Below, in pieces: positions 23,270-34,620 of a DNA stretch of 64,000 bases. The stretch comes from Sequoia sempervirens. Lineage: Eukaryota > Streptophyta > Pinopsida > Cupressales > Cupressaceae. The notes under the pieces are model-generated. The model ran no database searches and was not told the origin of the DNA. It saw only the letters and a list, made by a program, of their open reading frames with translations. The stretch spans positions 1-64,000 of the forward strand of contig VDFB02321307.1 of assembly GCA_007258455.2 (NCBI GenBank), written 5' to 3'. Both the position numbers and the translations under genes were made by a program. The number at the start of each line of letters is the position of its first letter. Position 1 is the first letter of the stretch.

Positions 23270-24423
23270 GAATTTCTAGAACTAGATTCTGGTGTGGAGT
23301 CATTTCCTGTATTAGAATCACTCTTCTTCACCCATGTCTTCTTCATTTTCTTCCTGATCTCATCTATAGTAACTTTTCCTTTTCCCTTTGTTTACCAGAC
23401 CCTTCCTGCTTCTATAGAATCTAGCAATGTGATAGGATTTGTTGCAATTATAACACACTACATATCTTTGTCCATACCAGTTATTCCATTGATTTTCTCT
23501 TAATCTGCACTAGTTAGCAATATGGCCAAATCTATTGCATGCATAACATTTGACATCTCTATTGAAAAATTTGTTTGACATATTTCTACATTCAATTGAC
23601 TTATGACCATAATTATTGCTATTGAAACACTAACCAAAGAATGATGGACCACTAGAATTCACTCTCCTTCTACATTGAGCAGCCATATGACCAAATTTAT
23701 TGCATACAAAATAGTATCCATTGAGCTTTTGAGCATTAGGTTGTCTTACTAGATACCTTCCATCTTTGTTCATCTGAGTTCCTTGCCTAAATTTCCTTTG
23801 ACTAGATCTAGTGCTTTCTCCTTTCTCATATCCAAGACCTCACTTGTCACTTCCAGTCCTCTAACTTTGAATCAGTTCATTAAGCATAGCTGAGCTAATC
23901 TTGAAATTCTCCTTGTATTCATTTGCAGTAGCAAGTTCATCTCTGAGAGTAACAATTTTTCTTTCAAGCTCTTCTTCATGGTTTCTTGATTGTTCCAATT
24001 CAATCTCCAACTGATTGAGTCCATTAGTAATTCAGCTGCAATCTTCAGATTTTTCTTTCAAGGAGTGAGTAAGATTCTCTTCATTATTATTTCTATATTC
24101 AATCTCCTTGGTCATCCTCATCCAATAGATTCCATCTCATGCTTTAGGACAACAATATCTCTGGTAAGCTTTTCACATTCTTCTATATTTTCCTTCAACG
24201 CTTGACTTAGGTGTTCATCTTCCTTTCTCTTACTCTCTTTCTTCTTAAGTTGATCATAGAGTTCCTTTCTCTTTTCCATGGACTCCTTTATTTTATCTTT
24301 CAATGATTGAATGAATTTCTCAGCAGTCATGAGGCTTTCCTATAATTCCTAGACTTCAGATTTGGACTAATCAAGGTCATCTAGGGCCACCAAAAGTTGT
24401 TGTTGAAGACTATCAAAATCCAT
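23270..24423 (-). pseudogene. Gag-like ORF: coiled coil plus four tandem zinc knuckles
   Basis: It starts at ATG 24,423 (MDFDSLQQQLLVAL), about 55 bases after the primer-binding site. A long coiled coil follows (SLKDKIKESMEKRKELYDQL and similar heptads), then four CCHC-like knuckles between about 23,720 and 23,420: CNKFGHMAAQC, CFNSNNYGHKSIEC, CYACNRFGHIAN and CYNCNKSYHIARF. Two have lost a cysteine and one is hit by a TAG stop. Gag proteins package element RNA. The usual N-terminal Copia gag domain is not seen, so this looks like the distal half of gag joined directly to the leader. Several stops show decay. Confidence 0.7.
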
Positions 24424-24477
24424 TGAATCACCTTCCTGGATCTTTCCCAAGCTTTTAAACTTCTTCTAAGGAACTAG

Positions 24478-24489
24478 GCTCTGATATTA
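24478..24489 (-). other. Primer-binding site, initiator-Met tRNA type (degenerate)
   Basis: On the minus strand TAATATCAGAGC matches the common TGGTATCAGAGC site except for the first bases. It lies 2 bases inside the 5' LTR, as expected. Confidence 0.65.
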
Positions 24490-24491
24490 AT

Positions 24492-25598
24492 TATTGGAAT
24501 CAAGGAACACTTAGAAGGGGTTGAATCAGTGTTCTGCAAAATTTTAATTTATTAACTTGATCTTTGAACCACTTATAGCCTTGAACCAAAAGAAAGATAC
24601 AAGAACACAAAGCAATCAACCACAACACCATAACACAAGGATTTTTTACGTGGACACCCTATTAGGGGAAAACCATAATGGAGATCAATCCAAAATATGA
24701 GTTTACTCAAATATAAGTGTTTACAAATGGAATGCACATGCATTTAGGCACACTACCTAGAGCTCACTACTCAAATACAAAAAGGAAGACTCACTGTCTT
24801 AAAAAATATTTGGATTACATCCAAAAGATTTGAATTGAGAAAATACCATCTACTAATGCCTGATTATAGTTCCGATTAAGCACATTTGCAACATTCTTCA
24901 CACTGTCTGATTCTGCTCTTATGCTCTTGAAACTCTGTCTGCTTTAATTCAGATCACCAATCTTCTTTTTGCTCAAATCAATCTACACACAATTAATCAA
25001 TAATTATTTTGAATTTTGCAACACATCACATCACACACCAAAATGATATAAAAAATCACTTATATATATCCGTGATTAGGAATTACATCAATTACATGTG
25101 GACCTTTATAAAATATAAAACATATACAAACTGTCAAACCAAAACATAAATAATTTATAATGCGCACCAACCAATGTTAGCCACAACATAGTTAGGACCC
25201 AAAACAACATGCTTGAACACAAAACAATTCAAAAAAATTCACCTTGAACATCTGTAACATGCTACATCCATCAAGTCAACCTTCTTGCACTATTAAACAA
25301 AAAATCAGGATCTTCAAACTTGCACATGAATCAATATGAGGCTCTAAGATTCAAAGATAACATAGATTATACACCAAATGACCTTCCCTGAGATCTAGAA
25401 CATAAAATGATAACATGAACTTGCATGTTGATCGATATACACAACTCTGTTGGATGCTTTGTTCTATCTTTAATAGTCAATCACTAAACTTCAACTTGAC
25501 TTCCAATATGAGAAAATAATGAAGTGCAGATAGGATAACTAACTAGGGTTTCCATCATTGACAACACTAGATGACTTTTGCAGTGTCTCTTTGCAACA
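24492..25598 (-). repeat. 5' LTR of the pol-less element
   Basis: About 1,107 bases. On the plus strand it starts TATTGG (an altered TGTTGG) and ends GCAACA. Most of it aligns to 18,514-19,453. The right border interrupts a LINE coding frame at 25,599, which fixes the insertion point. Confidence 0.8.
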
Positions 25599-27370
25599 AT
25601 AATTACTAAGGAGGTCACATAAGGGGAGGTTCTTCAATGATTTAGCATGTTTAGGTGTAGCATTATTGATGTTAGTCCTAATAAGATTTTTCCATGGTTC
25701 ATCCCCTTCCATGGATTTGATAATCCATTTACAAGCCAAAGCTATCCCTTGGAGTTTTGGATCTTTACATCCAAGACATGAGCAGTCTTGTTCAAACAAC
25801 ACCAATCCCACTTTATTGCATGTTTTTTTCCTTTTACACCATAGAAAGTCCCTTACTTTTTTTTGTATTTTATTGATTTGGTAATTGCTAAAGTTCCACA
25901 TGAAAGAAAGGTGTAGCTTGTATGAGGATAAGATATTTTGAAATACTTATATCCTACCAGCTAGAGAGAATTTTCCTATTCCATTTCCCAATTTTCATTT
26001 CTATCTTACCCTTAATCCACAATCACATATTCTTAAGGTTAAGATAGATAGAAAATGGGATGCCTAGGTACCTTACTTTCTTTTGGGGGCCACCCCAATG
26101 ATTTCCATATTTCTATATCAATTTAGGGGGATTACCTTGTCATGCTAGCATGATAGATTTGCTAGAGAGACCTAAAATCTTGATGTTGAACATAAGCAAT
26201 TAAGTTTCTCCATTAAGTTAGAGACATTGGGTTCCTTTACGTTGAAAAAGATTATAGTATCATCTAAAAACTAGGCATTGATGAGGTCATTACCATCTGT
26301 TAAAGTTATACCCTTCACCCTTGGGGTTCTTTCATTAACCCTCAAGGCGTAATTTTTCAATGCATTTGAAACTATTACAAATAAAGCAGGGGCTAGGGGA
26401 CAACCTTGTCTTATTGATCTTTTGAGATTGAACACTTCAATAAGTGAACTATTTACATTCACTTGGGCCACAACATCCTTGAAAATATTTCTTACCATAT
26501 TGAAAAAACATTTTTGGAATCCAAATGCTTCAAGAGTTAATCTTATGTAGGCCCAATCCACTCTATCATAGGCCTTTTCAAAGTCAAGGAGTAGTATTGT
26601 TGCATCCTATTTTGAGTACCTTTCCCATTCCATGGCTTCCCAATTGGTGACTAAGTTCTCCATAATGTATCTTCCTTTGATAAATCTCGTTTGTGTATTG
26701 TTGATAAATGCAAGTAGTATTTTTTTCAGCCTCCTTGCTAACACCTTGGCCAATATTTTGTATGAAATAGTGTAATTGGCCTCCATTTTTTTATGATAGT
26801 TTTGTCTCCCTCTCTTGGAAGTAGCTTTATAATTCCCTTATTGATATCCCTACCCAAAAAACCTCTCTCCAAGGCTCCTTGTACACAAGGTGCAAATCAT
26901 CAATAATTTAATCAATAAAGACTTTGTAGAATTAAACAAGAAGGCCATCATCTCCAAGATTCTTGTCATTCTGAAGGGACATAATTTTTTTCCTTATTTC
27001 TCCCTTCAAAATATTCTTGATTAACTCCTTGGCATCTTCTTCCCTAATATTTTTTGGGTTGATATTCTTGAGGAGGTTCCTTGCACTAGAGAAGCCATTA
27101 GAGCTACCTTCCAAGGTGAACAAACTTTTCCAGAATTGGAAGAAGTGACTTTTGATGTCTTCTTTATTGGTATAGGAGACACCCTCTACCCAAAATTTCT
27201 TAATATGTTCTTTGATGCTTTTCTCTTTTAGGAATATGAAAAATAATTTAGTTCCTTTGTCCTTGTTGTTTAGCTAGTTAAGTTTTTCCCTTGTTGAAAG
27301 TCCTTAGATCCTATTGTCTTATAGCCTACTTAATGAGTTTTTGACATGTATGAGCTTGCTTCCCAACACC
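25599..27370 (-). mobile_element. LINE (non-LTR retrotransposon) ORF2 fragment
   Basis: Reading leftwards, the frame shows the pre-RT linker (GDDGLLV, altered from the usual PGPDGLP type), DFEKAYDRV, WAYIRLTLEAFGFQKCF, IRQGCPLAPALFVI and then FLDD in place of the usual FADD, preceded by a TAG stop at 26,268. Downstream come LWCKRKKTCNKVGL and KDPKLQGIALACKWI, a post-RT region typical of plant LINEs. The endonuclease domain, the 3' end and the poly-A tail are missing. The left side is cut by the LTR inserted at 25,598 and the right side by the Copia LTR at 27,371. Several stops and frameshifts show that it is inactive. Confidence 0.8.
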
Positions 27371-28793
27371 TATTGAATGAATAAGACAACTGAGATGGGG
27401 GGTGAATTAGTTGTACCAAATTAAAACATCAAAACCCTCAATAGTAATCAGATCCACATGCATTCATCAAATCCTTAATAGATTATAATGTTTAAACATG
27501 AAAATAGTATAACATAAACTAAAATAACCAACACCATACACAAGAGAACACTAGATTTACTTGGAAATTTCAATGAGGGAAAAACCACAGTGAGGATTAG
27601 CTCACAATATATGTAATATCAGAACTAGTACAAAGAGGCTCACTACCAGAATAAGAAAAACTATCTAGAAAGGCTCATGGCCCAAGCTCACTACTAGAAT
27701 AGAAAGAATAAATAAGATAGAATGTTACACAAAGAACAATATATCAATGTAATAGAGATTCCACCACAACAACTCCACCAACACTATCAGTCTTTCAAAA
27801 GATCAAGATACCTCAGCTCGTATCATTTAGGAATCTTGCATTATAGCCCGCACTACAATTCACACTTTGTACTTAATTTCACACCACAACACTCAACTCT
27901 TTTCCACACACTTCATTTCGCATCAAATCACCTTGCATTTATACCATCTGCAACTTGAAAAACATCTTCAAGTTAGCTACACTCTTCTTGCATTTCACAA
28001 ATTCAAATTAGGTCAAGACTAAACATTCCCACAGTGGATAGGAATGAAAAGAAGACCAAAATAAAACTTATGTGGGACCCAAATTAACTCTCGCATTCCT
28101 CAGTTAATGTTTACACATCTTTGAATGTTATGTAAAAAATAGGTTGGTTGTTACCCATGCAAACACCATTAAACTTTTAATTACACACTTCCTCAAATCT
28201 AAAAATGACTTGCAAACCAAATACCATGCTTCATCATGATCTAGAATATTCATCTATGCCTTTGAAATCCATCAAAATCCTTCACAAAAGCTCACATCAT
28301 CACACTATACATTCCTAGTATACTCAAACTACATTGCCAAACACTGCAACTCTACAATCCAACTTTCAGAGTACCAAACCACAAATCCTCTTGACATAGG
28401 AAAAATATCAACACCATCAACATACCTTCAAAATTCCAAGACCAAAAGAACAACTGCAAATAAACGTGGAGAAAATACATCTCCCGAACACCTCTATAAA
28501 CAATATTGCAAAACTAGTTCACACACTGGTGAACACAACTTCCTCTAACCTTTGATCCAAAAGAAAAAATCCTAGCTATAGAAACTATAAACACCTCTAA
28601 CCAACATATCCAAACCAAACAAGAAAATATTCAACCCAGAAGAAATTTGAAGCAAAACCAAAACACCTCTACAAACCAGAACACTTTTGCACCACCTTGT
28701 TTCCTTATTTTATCAATTTTCTTAGTATCCTCAACATCTAAACCATGAATAGAAGATTATCAAAGCAACACCAAAGGTTAAAATAAAAAAAAA
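27371..28793 (-). repeat. Copia 3' LTR, larger part (interrupted)
   Basis: The left border TATTGAATGAATAAGAC, followed by a GGGGGGTGAATTAG stretch, matches the LTR-end style seen at 24,492. No coding frame is present. It is continuous in logic with 35,742-35,867, from which it is separated by the chromovirus, giving an LTR of about 1.55 kb. No second LTR copy was found to confirm the borders. Confidence 0.55.
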
Positions 28794-29945
28794 TTATGTA
28801 GAGTAGGGTGGAGGTCATCAATACAATCATAAACAAACAAACCTTGCAATTTTGAAACCCTAACTTGGTGGTTTTCTCCCAAATTCTCCTATTCCCCTAG
28901 TAGTACTTGAAACAAGATTTTTTCATCATAACTTTCAGAGAAGGCCTCAAACCCAAAAATTGAACACCATTTAGGATACCATTTATGCCCATTAAAAACA
29001 TATCAAAATTGTAGATATTGTTGTTTTGTAACAACACCCTCAAATTTGGACTGCTACACTCCACTTAGACCTAATTAGGCTTGTTTTCCAAAGCAACAAT
29101 GTGAATTCCAATCTTCCAACTTAAATTCTTCACTTAAGAGCATCCAACATGTAACATTGGGTCTATAAAAATAAATTCCATCCACTAGAGAAATCACCAA
29201 TTCACCTTTCTACAAAACCCTAAGTCTACCTATCCTCCTATGCCTAATAAATGTTGATATTAGGCTAGGGAAGCATCAAACTTTCCCCTAACTCCATCCC
29301 TTTCTCCTATAAACACCCAAAACATAAAAATCATCCTACATACTTCCATTCCACTGATTCTTAGAGCTTTTCACAAGTGGAATGATCCACAATTTACTTT
29401 TCTTCAATCAAACCCTTACTACCTAGGGTATCAAACTATTTTCATCAAAAATCCTCTAACTCCATTCAAACTTGATGAAAATGAATGAAATAAACTAAAA
29501 ATGATAGAATAATAAAAAAACTATCAATCCAAATAAGTTTTAAACCATTTCCAGGCCATACAGGGCTGTACTAACTTCTATAGCAACAAGAAATCAATTG
29601 AAAACACAGAAAAATAGAGTATGTTTCTATTGTTTGATATCCAAAATAACACCAGAAGTTTTCCTCAAGCTTCCCAAGGCATATTTAAAATTTTACAATC
29701 CAAAACGAATTTTTGGCCAACTACCTTCTGAATTCCAATGGTTCAACTTCCCATACACACCAAAAATGCAAAGTTACTTATGCAACTTTTGCAAAACTTG
29801 ACATCTTTTTACAAAATTGACCCCACATGACCCAAAACATGAAAAATAGTCTTAATAGACCTTATTACAAAAATAATTGACTCAACATCGCAAAAACTTA
29901 ACATTTGAGCCTTATTTACAAAAAGACCTAGGTGCCCTTGTACCA
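28794..29945 (-). repeat. Chromovirus 3' LTR
   Basis: It aligns along its length with 34,621-35,741; both share CTCCTATTCCCCTAGTAGTA and CAACACCCTCAAATTTGGA. On the minus strand it starts TGGTACAAGGGCACC. Confidence 0.85.
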
Positions 29946-29967
29946 TACGCTCGGGGAAAACAAAATC

Positions 29968-30120
29968 TCAAGTTCCACTTGAGAGAAAATCTTGAACTGT
30001 TGCACCATGCTTTTTGATGTCTTCCTCTATCAGCTGGGTGGCATCCTCCTTATGAAGGCCTTTCCACTTCACTAGGTACTCATAGTACACCTTGTACCTT
30101 GTTCTTTTGGATTATTTGGT
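29968..30120 (-). pseudogene. Chromodomain at the end of the chromovirus pol
   Basis: The minus-strand frame reads YEYLVKWKGLHKEDATQLIE then EDIKKHGATVQDF, ending at TGA 29,968, only 23 bases before the LTR. The aromatic residues and VKWKG are typical of the chromodomain fused to integrase, which targets insertion to marked chromatin. The usual tryptophan of the ATW motif is replaced. A TAA stop near 30,110 separates it from integrase. Confidence 0.8.
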
Positions 30121-31445
30121 ATCCAAGATGCACTCTAGCTTCAATGGTTGACTTGGTGGAAAATATTTGATCCAATCTTCATCTAGAACCTCTGATGTAC
30201 CTACATTTGTACCTGTAATCACAAGCCCTTTAAAAGGGTATAGGTCAGAAACATTAAAAATGGGAGAGATAGCAAATCTAGGAGGGAGTTCTATCTTATA
30301 GGAATTTTCTCCAAACTTATGGACCACCCTATATGGCCCTATTTTCTTTAGCTGTAGATTTGAATACTTCCCTTTAGGAAGCCTTTCCTTCCTCAAATGG
30401 GCTAAGACTAGATCTCCCACTTTGAAATGAACCTCTCTCCTTTCAAGTCTGCATGTTGTTTATATTTATCAACACTCTTTTGAAGGTTCTCTTTGACCTG
30501 TTGATGTATTTCTTTCAATACAACTACAAACTCTTCTCCTTTAGCACTCCTCTCCATTCCACTCAAATCTCTGAGTTCAAACACCCCTCTAGGCTGCAAT
30601 CCATACACAATCTCAAATGGGCTTTTACCGACACTCCTATTCATAGAATCAGTATATGAAAACTCAACTTGGGGTAGGATCGGATCCCATTGTGTTGAGT
30701 GTTCTTTTTTCAAGCATCTAAGGAGATTTCTAAGACTTCTATTGACTACTTCAGTTCACCCATCCATTTGTGGATGAGAGGTAGAGCTAAAAGTGAAATT
30801 GGTGCCTAGCTTCTTCAAAAGGGTTCTCCAAAAATGACCCAAAAATTTATTGTCCCTGTTTGAAACAATGGTTAATGGAAATCCATGGATCCTAACCACC
30901 TCCTTGAAAAAAAACCCTGCAATGTATGAGGCATCATTTGTACTTTTACATGGTATAAAGTGTGTCATTTTGCTAAACCGGTCCACTACAACAAACATTG
31001 AATCAAAGCCGCTTTGAGTTTTTGGTAACCCCAACACAAAATCCATGCTAATGGATTCCCATGGCCTATTTGGGATTGGTAATGGTTGATAGAGACATGA
31101 ATTTGTACTACAACCCTTGGTCCTTTGACAAACAACACACTTTTCTACAAATTTTCTAACATCACCCTGCATCTTTGGCCAATAATAATACCTTCTTACT
31201 TGTTCCAAAGTCTTGTCCACACCAAAGTGACGTGCCAAGCTACCATTGTGCTTCTCCTTAATCAAATTGTCTCTCATAGAGCATTTGGGAATATAAAGTT
31301 GAGCACCCTTAAACAGAAAACCTTCTTGAATCAAGAAATCAAAATTGTCTTCATGAAAAGTTCCATTGAATTGACTCCAAGAAGCATAAATTTCTTTGAA
31401 ATCATCATCCTCTATATACATACCTTTCAAAGCATCAATCCCCAC
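30120..31445 (-). pseudogene. Chromovirus integrase, broken
   Basis: The HHCC zinc finger is visible as HNGSLARHFGVDKT then CVVCQRTK. The catalytic core starts at SMDFVLGLPKTQSGFD (first Asp). The second catalytic Asp is replaced by Asn (VSNRDNKF), and a TGA stop precedes the third-residue region (TEVVNRS). The C-terminal part continues at 30,713-30,112 with WDPILPQVEFSYTDSMNRS and a GPYRVVHKFGENSYKIELP module. Integrase joins the cDNA to host DNA; this copy cannot. Confidence 0.85.
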
Positions 31446-32800
31446 ACTTTGTAGCTACACTTCTTGAACCAACAATGTTCTCCTACTCAAAGAATTTTCC
31501 ACCTTGTTTGACTTCCCTTTTTTGTGTTTGATGGTGAAGGTGTAGCTTTGTAGGTACCTCACCCACTTCACATGTTTGTGGCTGAGTTTTTCTTTACTAT
31601 TTAAGAACTACAAAGCATCATTATCAGTAAAAACAATGAATTCCTTAGGTAGGAGATAGTGTCTCCACTTCTTCAATGATTGTGCCATAGCATATAACTC
31701 CAAGTCATAAGAGGAATACATTTTCTTTTCCTCATTGAGCTTCTCACTAAAGAAAGCAACAGGCCTGCCCTCTTGGCTCAATACTACCCCAATTACATAC
31801 CCACTTGCATCACATTCTATGGTGAAAACTTTGTTAAAGTTAGGAAATGCTAAGATAGGTTATTGTGCTACCCTTTGTTTTAGATATTGAAATTTTTTTT
31901 CTACCTAATCAAACCATACAAATTTCTTTCTTTTATCCCCTTTTATTGTGTCAATAATTGGAGAGCATATATGACTGAAATACTTCACAAATTTTCTATA
32001 AAAACTAGGTAGGTCGTGGAAACTTCTTACCTCACTGACTGATGCTGGAGTAGGCCAATTGATAATTGCTTCCACCTTGCTAGGATCCATCTTCAAAGAG
32101 ACTTTTGAGATCACAAAGCTAAGATATACCAACTCTTCCTTCATGAATTCACACTTCAAATTTATCATCAACTTTTCTTCATTTAATCTTTTTAAGACCA
32201 AGTCTAAATGCTGCAAGTGTTCCTCTTTAGTCTTACTAAAAACAAGAATATCATCCAAATAGACAACCAAAAACTTACCTATGAAGGGTTTCATGACTTC
32301 ATTCATTAATCTCATAAAGGTGCTTGGTGCATTTGTAAGCCCAAAAGGCATGACAAGCCATTCATATAGCCCCTCATTTTTTTTGAAGGTGGTTTTCCAC
32401 TCATCCCCCTCTCTAATTCTAATTTGGTGGTAGCCACTTTTGAGGTCAATCTTAGAAAAATAACAAGACCCTCCTAAACAATCCATGAAATATCCCATTC
32501 TTGGTATGGGGAACCTATACCTTATGGTAATCTTGTTAATTTCCCTTGAGTTGCTGCACATTCTCCAATCTCCTCCCTTCTTTGGTGCTAAAATAGTAGG
32601 AACAACACATGGGATAAGACTCTCCCTTATTAGGCCTTTGTCAAGAAACTCTTGGATTTTCTTCCTAATCTCTTCATTCTATTGAGGGGTCATTTTATAT
32701 GCTTCTTTGTTGGGTAGGTTTTCCCCTAGTATGAAATCTATATGGTGACTCACATCTCTTATTGGTGGTAAATAGCTAGGAAGTTCATCTACCACAAAGT
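31446..32800 (-). pseudogene. Chromovirus reverse transcriptase and RNase H, broken
   Basis: RT motifs in order are [30 protein letters not shown] and [12 protein letters not shown] (near 32,260), then the RT thumb. RNase H follows at about 31,900-31,500 in frames with stops. The catalytic YLDD is intact, but the reading frame is interrupted several times, including a stop at 31,905 and one upstream of 32,561. Confidence 0.85.
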
Positions 32801-33193
32801 CTATATTTGTTCAACAAGGCTTGGACCTCTTTAGGAACATCATCAACCTTTGCTACTATAGTCATCACAGACTTTGGTCTGATTACAATACAATAACCTT
32901 CTCCTCCCTCTTCCTTCATGGTTTTCAAAAACTTCTTTTCTCCTACCAACATTACACTAGACCCAACTTGTGTATCTAGAACTTCCTCTCACAATGGAGT
33001 AAGAGTGAATGAGATCCCATCCTTTTCTATCATATCAGTGTTCTTTTTCCCATCATGTTTAGCCTTTGTCATATTGCTAAGGTCTCCCTAAGAGTAGATG
33101 ACAAACATCCTTTGGGATGATGTCACAAAATATTTTGTCTTTGTACCCTCTTATGTTAAATTCCACCCAAGTTTGTTCATTTACTAGGACCTG

Positions 33194-33600
33194 CTATCCC
33201 TTGTTTAACTCGGAGACCTTGTAAGGAGTGGAATGTGGTATTCTCTTCATTTTTAACTTTTCTACCATATCAAGAGAAACTAAGTTATTTGTGCTACTCG
33301 AATCAACAACTTTGGAAACCTTACCTTGAGATTTGCATGTGATTCTAAAGAGGTATTTTCTTTGTGGAGGATCTTTCACCACAAAAACTTTGAGAAATGT
33401 TCTCCTCATCATCAGAGATTCACAAATTTCTGGAGCAACATGTTGTGATGGAGAGTTTACACTATCATTGGCTTCTTCTTGCACCAATTGAGTTCTCCTT
33501 TCTCCACTATGTGAAGTAGAAGGTTGCTTATCTGAACATTGCCAGGCTTGATGGCCAAAATTATTACATTGATAGCATCTTCCTATGAATCCTTGTGACC
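33194..33600 (-). pseudogene. Chromovirus zinc knuckle and protease region
   Basis: A CCHC knuckle, CYQCNNFGHQAWQC, lies near 33,540-33,600. The protease follows with VVDSSSTNNLVSLDMVEKL, where the family motif is DSGST, so the active-site Gly is altered. The segment ends at KVSELNKG before a stop. Confidence 0.75.
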
Positions 33601-34555
33601 CTCTTCCTTGACCTCCAAATCTTCCTCCACTATTTGATCTCCTACCTCTAAAACTGCCTCTTGATTCTTAGCTCTATTCTTGATGAATACTTGTCTCTCA
33701 TGGCTTTTGAGATTCTCCTCTTCCTCCAAATGTTCCTCTACCCCTAAAGCTTCTTCCTCTACCTCTACTTTGTTTCTCCTGCCTTATCTTTAACTTTTCT
33801 TCTTCCTTGACTATCAATTAAAAGCATTATTCCACCATTCTAGGGGTGATAAGACTTAACTCATCTTGTATATTGAACTTCAACCCATTTAGGTACCTTG
33901 ATACTTTCTCCACCTCATCTTCCACATGACCAACTCTTATACTTAGCTTGTGAAACTCCTCTGTATAAGCCATGACACCCATCTCCTTTTGTTTGTAGTT
34001 TTGTAGCCTTCTAAATGTTTGAATTGCATAATCACCGAGTAGAAATTGGCTCTTGATTTTAGCCACCATTCTATCCCATGAATTTATTTTTGACTTTTCC
34101 TTCTTCACCCTCTCTTCCTGCACATAATTCCAGCAAGTTAAGGCAAGGCCTTTCAATTTTGTTTTGGAAAATTTCACCTTTTGGTCTTCTGCTACCTCTT
34201 CATACTCAAAATAGTTATCAAGTGCATCAATCCAACCTAGCACCTCTTCACTTTCCATCTTCACCTTAGGAGTTCCTCCTTTGACAACCTTCAACAACTT
34301 AGCCATTCTCAATTCATTAGGGTCCAACTCATCATCACCTTGGACTCCTCCTTGAGGGTTTTCATTCTCACCCTCTTCCTCATCCTCTTGATCACTTTGG
34401 TCTCTAGTGACCACACCTCTCCTTTAGTTTGATTCAAGTGCTACAAGTCTAGTTAGGACAGCTTCTTGAAACTCCTTTACTTGTCTCAACTCCTTGGCAT
34501 ATTTTTCTTTCAACTCTTTGACTTCTCTAGCAGTTGGATTTCCTTTAGGAGGCAT
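33601..34555 (-). pseudogene. Chromovirus gag, broken
   Basis: The likely start is ATG 34,555 (MPPKGNPTAREVKELKEKYA), about 65 bases inside the primer-binding site. A TAA stop near 34,423 interrupts it, and the main frame resumes at 34,414 with an acidic stretch. The retrotransposon gag core then reads VLGWIDALDNYFEYEEV, LKGLALTCWNYVQEERV, FRRLQNYKQKEMGVMAY and KVSRYLNGLKFNIQDEL. An arginine- and glycine-rich tail (RGRGRSFRGRGTFGGRG) leads to the zinc knuckle. Confidence 0.8.
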
Positions 34556-34603
34556 CTTTGCTTCTTTCAAATTTCAACCTTTTCTACTTTTTGACCAAAA
34601 CGT

Positions 34604-34620
34604 ATGCTCTTCTACCAATT
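34604..34620 (-). other. Chromovirus primer-binding site
   Basis: On the minus strand TTGGTAGAAGAGCATACG lies directly inside the 5' LTR and matches the initiator-Met site TGGTATCAGAGCAT with two changes. Confidence 0.6.

Larger units (their letters stand above)
18514..25598 (-). mobile_element. Non-autonomous LTR retrotransposon without pol
   Basis: Two direct repeats of about 1 kb flank 5 kb of internal sequence read on the minus strand. A primer-binding-like site, two ORFs and a purine tract occur in the expected order. The internal region shows a gag-like ORF with zinc knuckles and a second charged ORF, but no protease, integrase, RT or RNase H motif in any frame. The LTR ends and gag resemble Copia-type elements. 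I infer a large non-autonomous derivative that would need enzymes in trans. The 3' LTR is cut by the CACTA-like end at 18,513, and the 5' LTR is inserted in a LINE. Confidence 0.75.

Noticed and set aside
30453..30659. Plus-strand frames across the chromovirus and Copia pol regions
   Set aside because: They are antisense shadows of the minus-strand coding relics.
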